64,000 bases of DNA from Macrolepiota albuminosa (taxonomy: Eukaryota; Basidiomycota; Agaricomycetes; Agaricales; Agaricaceae): assembly GCA_027475525.1 (NCBI GenBank), contig JAMWFC010000058.1, positions 1,325,270 through 1,389,269 of the forward strand, given 5' to 3'. Shown here in pieces: positions 58,668 through 64,000 of the stretch. Made by a program: the position numbers and the translations under genes. The notes under the pieces were generated by a model. The model was not told the DNA's origin. It did not search any database and saw nothing but the letters and a program-made list of their open reading frames with translations. Every line of letters begins with the position of its first letter. Positions within the stretch are counted from its first letter, which is position 1.

Positions 58668-60627
58668 GTTTTCGTCCCCCTATAAGCCAGATCGTTGGCG
58701 AGAACAAATCCAGAGAGCTGGTATCGAGAATAGATTCCCTAACCTGGTGGACCAGCTGGTGCATGGTTTTGACGCAGGTATTCCAGAAGTTTTGCACACA
58801 GTTACTCCAGAAAACAAGAAGTCGATTGGGCAGCTTGAAGAGGAGTTCTGGAAGATTGCACAAGCAGAGTTCAATGCTGGGAGATACCTGGGTCCCTTCA
58901 CTTGAGAACAAGTGGAAAAAATCATTGGTCCTTTTCAATCTTCCCCAATGCATATCATCCCCAAACCGAACAAGCCAGGGAAATTTAGGCTCATTCAGAA
59001 CCTATCCTTTCCTCACTCTCCTACAGATGACGTGGCCTCAATTAATAGTAGGATCAACTCCGCAGATTTCCCGTGCACATGGGGCACTTTCGGAGTGGTT
59101 TTCTTACTCATTGCTAGGCTTCCACCAGGTTCCCAGGCAGCAGTGCGAGATGTCAAGGAAGCCTATAGAACAATCCTGATCAAGCCATCGCAGTGGCCAG
59201 GCATTGTGGTGCGGCTCCCTGGATCAGATGCCTTTGCAGTGGACACAATGGATTGTTTTGGTCTTGCATCAGGCTGTGGTTGCTATGGGATTGTTGGTGA
59301 TGCAGGCTCTCAGATTATTCGAGCCAATGGGATGGGACCATTATCTAAGTGGGTGGACGATCATATTTTCTTCAGAATCCGAAGAGAATTCTTGCCAATG
59401 TACAATAAGTCAAGAGAACGATGGGCAGAGGATATCAGAAAAGAAGGAGGAGAGAAGCAAGTGGGTGGTAGATGCTGGTTTCAAGGAGCAAAAAATTTCG
59501 ACGACTGTTTTGATGAATATGATGAAGACATGTTGGAGCCTATCAAAGATCTCGCACTCTCCTCTCCAAGAGCAGAAGAAGATCTCCCCTTCACTTACGC
59601 CATTCAAGACATCGATAACATCTCAGATGAGCTTGGCATCCCTTGGGAGCGAGGAAAAGACATTACCTTCAGAGAGGTGGTACCATATATCGGGTTTGAG
59701 TGGGATCTCAACAGGCGCCAAGTCAGCATCACAGCAGAAAAAAGACAAAAATACTTGCAAGCTATTACTGAGTGGAAAGACAAATGCACACACACTCTGG
59801 AAGAGACACAAAAACTGTACGGAAAGTTGCTCCATGTTTGCCTGGTCATCCCTGCAGGATGAGCTTTTTTCACCAACCTGGAAGCCCTCATGGGACTGTT
59901 TCATAACAGTCCATTCAAACCACGGACTCCTCCACGAAGGACACCAGAGGACCTGTCCTGGTGGAAGCGAATACTATCTAAGCCAGTGGTGAGACCAATT
60001 TTAAAACCTCAACCCATCCTCGACATTGAAGCCTACTCAGATGCTAGCTCAGCCATTGGGATCAGAATCACAATCGGACAAAAGTGGAGGGCATGGAAGT
60101 TGGTTCCTGGATGGAGAAAAGATGGGCGAGACATTGGCTGGGCTGAGGCAGTCAGATTCGCATTCTTGGTCAAAACAGTCATCCTCGAAAAAGAAAGAGG
60201 AAAACACTATAAAGTGTTTGGAGACAACAAAGGCGTTGTTGAAGGGTGGTGGGTTGGCCGAAGTAGAAATCGACAGATCAACAAGATCTTTAAAAGAGTG
60301 CAGAACCAATGCGAAGAGAACAGGATCTCAATACACACTAGATATGTTCCGAGCAAGCTTAACCCAGCTGATGGGCCATCAAGAGGTCAATACCCACCAG
60401 AAAGTCTCCTACTGCCCCCCTTTCCAATTCCGGGAGAACTTGAGAGATTGGTCATCAACTTTGACGAGCGAAACAGTCCTGCCGAAATCATCAGTGAGCG
60501 AGAGCATGAAGTACATGGAGAAGAGAATGATTCCCTTTCCAACCAAGCACAAAATCAACCTGAGAGTCCTGTTCAAAGCCCAATCTGGAAGCAGTGGTCC
60601 TTCGGAAAGCCTTGGCAAAGAGCGTAA
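58426..60627 (+). pseudogene. Reverse transcriptase plus RNase H of the DIRS-like element
   Basis: One frame crossed by two TGA codons (58903-58905 after YLGPFT, and 59860-59862 after LVIPAG). Both sit where an Arg CGA would continue the family sequence. RT motifs are FQSSPMHIIPKPNKPGKFRL, AVRDVKEAYRTILI, FGLASGCGCYGIV and the catalytic KWVDDHIFF. RNase H has DIEAYSDASSAIGI, GWAEAVRFAFLV, FGDNKGVVEGWW and YVPSKLNPADGPSRG. The order and motifs are those of DIRS elements. The 3' end overlaps the start of the recombinase frame, as is usual in the group. Confidence 0.85.
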
Positions 60628-61127
60628 GCAATTTTATGCGAGTACTATAGCGAGGACAGAATCGAAAATACCACGCAAACCAAAGCCCTACCCCAAAGGA
60701 TTGGAGCTTGAGGTGTCACCTCTGAGACCTCATGTGCTAGCTCGAGATCGATTACGCCTCTGGACACCTGCAAAGAAAAGACACAATGAGAGAGGGCGCA
60801 GCAGCAAGCCAACAACAACAGAAGAGGACGTGATGAAAGTCTTCGAAGTCTTGAATGAAGCCTGGGCTGAGACAACAAAAGAAACTTACGGGACTGGCTT
60901 GCTAATTTTCCATGCTTTCTGTGACTTTAGGCACATCCCCGAAAATGAAAGAGCACCAGTAACGCTGATGAGCTCCCATTATAGATGACCACAGATAGCG
61001 CCAACACAAGCATCTCACATTGGCACACTGGGACCACCAGGAGCGGCACGTCTTAGCGCTCCAGGGGCTAATTTTTGCATATTTTTATGTTAATAACTCG
61101 CAGCTGGAGCCTCTAATTACTCCAGGA

Positions 61128-61281
61128 CCACTCTTTATGGCACCATCTATTCTTAGCACTCCTCTTGACACCTTGCTGCACCTTGCCACTCACCCTTCAG
61201 GGCCCCACTCTTTATGGCACCATCTATTCTTAGCACTCCTCTTGACACCTTGCTGCACCTTGCCACTCACCCTTCAGGGCC
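61128..61281. repeat. Perfect 77-bp tandem duplication
   Basis: Copies 61128-61204 and 61205-61281 are identical, apart from the arbitrary cut point at the shared cc. Period 77, as at four other sites. Confidence 0.95.
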
Positions 61282-61754
61282 ATACATGGACACAGACACT
61301 TGGCACCCATGATGCTCTTAGCCAGTGGCAGTAGGAATGATGAAGTATTTTATGACAGACAGCTTGGAGTTTCACCTTAGCACCTGACGTCGCTTAGCTT
61401 CTTGCCGACTCAGACTGACAGCATGATTGTGGACTTCTTCACCATATAGTTTAATTCAGGGCATTTACTTACATATAAATACTTACTTTTTGTTAGTAGT
61501 ACATCATCAATTTGGCAGTAGGGATTGTATCCCAACATTTTGGTCACTCTACGCAACAGACTACCTTTTTGTTGACCGTGTCGGCAAGGGGACTCTGCTT
61601 TAGTTCTCTCTCACCCTTTCTGTCTGCAATCTCTTAGTGTCTTGCAACTACGGCAAGGCATTTGCGCTTAGATCTGCTAAGCAATCTCGTCATTTTATCA
61701 TCTCTTTTAGGTGCTAACACTTAGCACCTCTTAGTGACCCCTTTACAGTGTCTC

Positions 61755-61898
61755 TTAGCGCCTTTCCTTGGCGACTCTCTCTCGCGCTCCTTAGCGCCTT
61801 TCCTTGGCGACTCTCTCTCACGCTCTTTAGCGCCTTTCCTTGGCGACTCTTTCCTGCGCCTCTTAGCACCTTTCATTGGTGATTTTTAGCATACTCTT
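61755..61898. repeat. Four tandem 36-bp units
   Basis: Units start at 61755, 61791, 61827 and 61863 with core ttagcgcctttccttggcga, the last more diverged. The gcgcc...ggcga halves could pair as a small hairpin in each unit. Confidence 0.85.
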
Positions 61899-63068
61899 GC
61901 CGCATTTTTGGGCCTTAAATAAGCGCCAATCTCCCCTTTTCCTTACCACCAACCTCTTGCCTACTGTGCGTTCTCTGGGACCTGTCCGGGACTCTCTCCC
62001 ATACTTAGCGCATCCAAAGCTATATTGACTAAGTAGCTGTACTAGTGATAGTGCACCTTAGCGCAATTTGGGCGTCATCAACGCACAGTGTCTTAGAAGC
62101 CTTTGTTGCTGCTATAGCAGGAGCCTGTTCGAAATCAGCAATCGAAAATTTCCTGGCAGGAATACGAGCATGGCACCTACTTCATGACATTCCCTGGACA
62201 ACCAATCAGGATCGCATGAGCGCATTGATGAAAGCGGCAGATCGGCTAGCACCTCTGGCAGCCAAGAAGAAAAAACGCAAGCCCTGCACCCCAGCTTTCC
62301 TAGAGGAGATGCACAAACAACTGAGATTGGATGACAGTGATCCAGACCCACTAAACGTGGCTGTATTTGCTTGCGCTACTACATGCTTCTACACAGCTGC
62401 CAGATTAGGAGAATTTACTGTTCCGACTCTGACTGCTTTCGATCCCCAGGTGCACGTTAAACCAGCAGACGTAACGCTGTCCCGTAACAGAGAAGGATTG
62501 TTGACAACATCTTTCTTCTTGCCAAGGACAAAAACGGCAGTGCATGGCGAGTCAGTATCGTGGGCAAAGCAAAGTGGATGCTCAGATCCAGAAAAAGCCC
62601 TCCAAGACCACATGCGCATCAACGCCCCTCAAAGTGAAGGCCCACTCTTCGCTTACAAGAACAAGAAAGGGAAGAGCGTTCCACTTACCAAGAAAAAGCT
62701 CTTGGAGGTGCTTTCAAAAGCAGCAAAAGCTGCTGGACTAGAGCCCTTACAAGGGCACGGAATTCGAATTGGCGCAACCCTCGAATATCTGTTGCGTGGA
62801 GTACCGTTCGAAGCCATGAAAGCTATTGGACGTTGGTCCAGTGACGCCTTCTATGGGTATCTATCTAAACACGAGCAGATCCTAGCGCCATACTTACAAG
62901 CAGTGCCATCGCTTCACGAGTCCTTCATTAGACTCACTCTTGCATTCAGAAAATAAGCTGGTAAGCTTTAGTCTATTTATCGCAAACCACGGCTAAAGAA
63001 GGGGTATCGCGAGTAGCAAGTGTGTCTACGCGCGATGCGTCGTGGCCTCCTAGCCAAGGTCCTGGGGG

Positions 63069-63194
63069 GAATCGCGGCTGACACACCTACTCTTCTTCTC
63101 TCAACAGACAGCCTTTCGCTCGTGGGGACGAAAGACCCTCATGGGGTTTTTACCCAAGGACGCTTAGCAAGTAAGAAAATTGCTGTACATATTG
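63069..63194 (+). repeat. Split direct repeat B1
   Basis: At least 126 bp identical to B2 (63875-64000), at an offset of 806 bp. The true right end of B1 cannot be set because B2 is cut by the window end. Confidence 0.9.
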
Positions 63195-63263
63195 TATTAA
63201 TCAGTAAACAATACATGTCATATAAATTTACCCTCAACTCGGAAAACCTCGCGGCGAAGGCAA

Positions 63264-63421
63264 AGAGAGTTGGCCTTGTGATCCAGTGAGGAACGAAAGG
63301 GAGAACAGGGTGGGGTCTTTGCCTGACGTGATCGCGTGGTCACGAGATTCAACTCTTTTTCCTCTGTGACCACATCGTCGAGTCTCTTCGCCGCGTTCGA
63401 GTTGAACTCGTCTCATAATTT
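63264..63421 (+). repeat. Split direct repeat A2
   Basis: Matches A1 at 56784-56943 over about 158 bp. It keeps three CpG sites that A1 has lost. Confidence 0.9.
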
Positions 63422-63874
63422 ACCCTCCCTCCCAGCCCAGTGAAGAGAGATGGCGTTCCGAAAGAGCGACCAGCACCGAGTTTGCTGCCCCGGGGTGCAC
63501 TACCTGCAGGATTCATGAAAAGACGAACAAATCAGTACCCTAGCCGCCCCTCCTCCTCCACATAGATAATCAACGCTCGAAGTAGCACTCCGCATCCTCA
63601 GACCCAAGAGGGGGATAGCAGCACCAGTGAGAAGGCGAAGGGTAGATAGCAGATGCGGAAATCGACGAGCACTGATGGCTACAGAGAATGAATAAAAAGA
63701 GAACGTATAGTCAAGCTACAGAAGCAACGAGCCCTGAGTTAAGCGTGGATAGTAGAAGTGTGAGTGAAGACGGTTACCTCGAGTCAGAAAGAGCAGCACA
63801 GTAAGGAGAATTAGGTAGGCAGTGTCGTCTTAGTGCGCGAGTCGTTGATTTTCTTTTTACCCACCCTCCCTCCC
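63422..63874. other. Spacer between A2 and B2, no ORF
   Basis: About 450 bp bounded on both sides by ccctccctccc (63423-63433 and about 63864-63874). No gene is recognised. It may be part of the element's right end or a later insertion. Confidence 0.4.
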
Positions 63875-64000
63875 GAATCGCGGCTGACACACCTACTCTT
63901 CTTCTCTCAACAGACAGCCTTTCGCTCGTGGGGACGAAAGACCCTCATGGGGTTTTTACCCAAGGACGCTTAGCAAGTAAGAAAATTGCTGTACATATTG
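63875..64000 (+). repeat. Split direct repeat B2, cut by the window end
   Basis: Identical over its whole visible length to 63069-63194. The element must continue beyond the window. Confidence 0.9.

Larger units (their letters stand above)
60970..62086. mobile_element. About 1.1-kb non-coding insertion in the recombinase gene
   Basis: The sequence between the two halves of the recombinase has no long ORF. It is rich in ttagc(g/a)cc motifs and carries four 36-bp tandem units and a 77-bp duplication. Such a segment within a transposon ORF is probably a non-autonomous element. I could not define its ends or a target duplication with confidence. Confidence 0.5.
60599..62956 (+). pseudogene. Tyrosine recombinase of the DIRS-like element, split by an insertion
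   Basis: The N-terminal part (to 60988) reads SPLRPHVLARDRLRLWTPAK and WAETTKETYGTGLLIFHAFC. The frame then leaves the family at ENERAPV and picks up again at about 62087 with VLEAFVAAIAGACSKSAIEN. Catalytic residues are present downstream: Arg in YTAARLGEFT, His and Arg in QGHGIRIG, and Tyr in DAFYGYLSKH. The intervening 1.1 kb is foreign. The catalytic half still has a long open frame (62045-62956), but the complete protein is broken. Confidence 0.8.
56784..64000 (+). mobile_element. DIRS-order (tyrosine-recombinase) retrotransposon with split direct repeats, decayed, cut by the window end
   Basis: Components in order: A1 (56784-56943); Gag-like ORFs; a fused RT and RNase H frame; a tyrosine recombinase; B1 (63069-63194 or longer); A2 (63264-63421); and B2 (63875 to the window end). 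There are no LTRs and no DDE integrase. RT with WVDDH, RNase H and a tyrosine recombinase together define DIRS-like elements, and A1-ORFs-B1-A2-B2 is the split-direct-repeat layout of Ngaro/PAT types. Several in-frame stops and a 1.1-kb insertion in the recombinase make this copy inactive. Confidence 0.85.

Noticed and set aside
39404..61281. Biological explanation of the 77-bp duplications (slippage, transposon footprint)
   Set aside because: Identical period at five unrelated sites, perfect copies, no shared sequence and no flanking signature. An assembly origin is far simpler.

Overview
The window is nuclear DNA of a filamentous basidiomycete, most likely an Agaricomycete. Genes are split by many 45-60 nt introns with GTRNGT-type donors and CTRAY branch sites. 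The gene content is that of mushroom-forming fungi: a FunK1-type kinase, a GPI-anchored chitin deacetylase, a Crinkler-like NTPase, DIRS-type tyrosine-recombinase retroelements, and conserved Sac1, Rieske, Npl4, Tfb2, tricalbin and Ugo1 genes. Exon models below were built by hand from splice consensus, reading phase and family resemblance; no search was run.

Layout. 0.5-8.6 kb: FunK1 kinase (+), chitin deacetylase (-), a pogo-type transposase remnant, and a SET/NAP histone chaperone (-). 8.6-27 kb is accessory sequence: a broken Crinkler-like gene, a broken VTT-domain gene, and a 31-repeat ankyrin membrane-protein gene in which nearly every repeat is its own 99-nt exon. That gene lies in a 5.6-kb stretch holding a single CpG. 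It is followed by the detached C-terminal part of a Crinkler-like gene, a young Copia element with 365-bp LTRs, and a tyrosine-recombinase fragment. 27.5-54.7 kb is a dense housekeeping block: SAC1, LEA1, a TMEM205-like protein, RIP1, a secreted GDPD, COX19, a bZIP factor, NPL4, a Nudix hydrolase, tRNA-Gln, a truncated tricalbin-like copy, MTQ2, TFB2, tricalbin and UGO1. 56.8-64 kb is a decayed DIRS-order element with split direct repeats (A1 - ORFs - B1 - A2 - B2) that runs off the window.

Functions cluster loosely: membrane contact and phosphoinositide work (SAC1, tricalbin), mitochondria (RIP1, COX19, UGO1) and RNA or protein machinery (LEA1, TFB2, MTQ2, NPL4). No metabolic cluster is seen.

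Two matters for any reader. (1) Five unrelated perfect tandem duplications all have a period of exactly 77 bp. Two sit in NPL4 and tricalbin exons and break them. A constant length in unrelated sequence points to k=77 assembly joins, not biology. (2) The ankyrin gene is the most interesting real structure: 32 exons, symmetric phase-1 cassettes, no in-frame stop, and extreme CpG loss.
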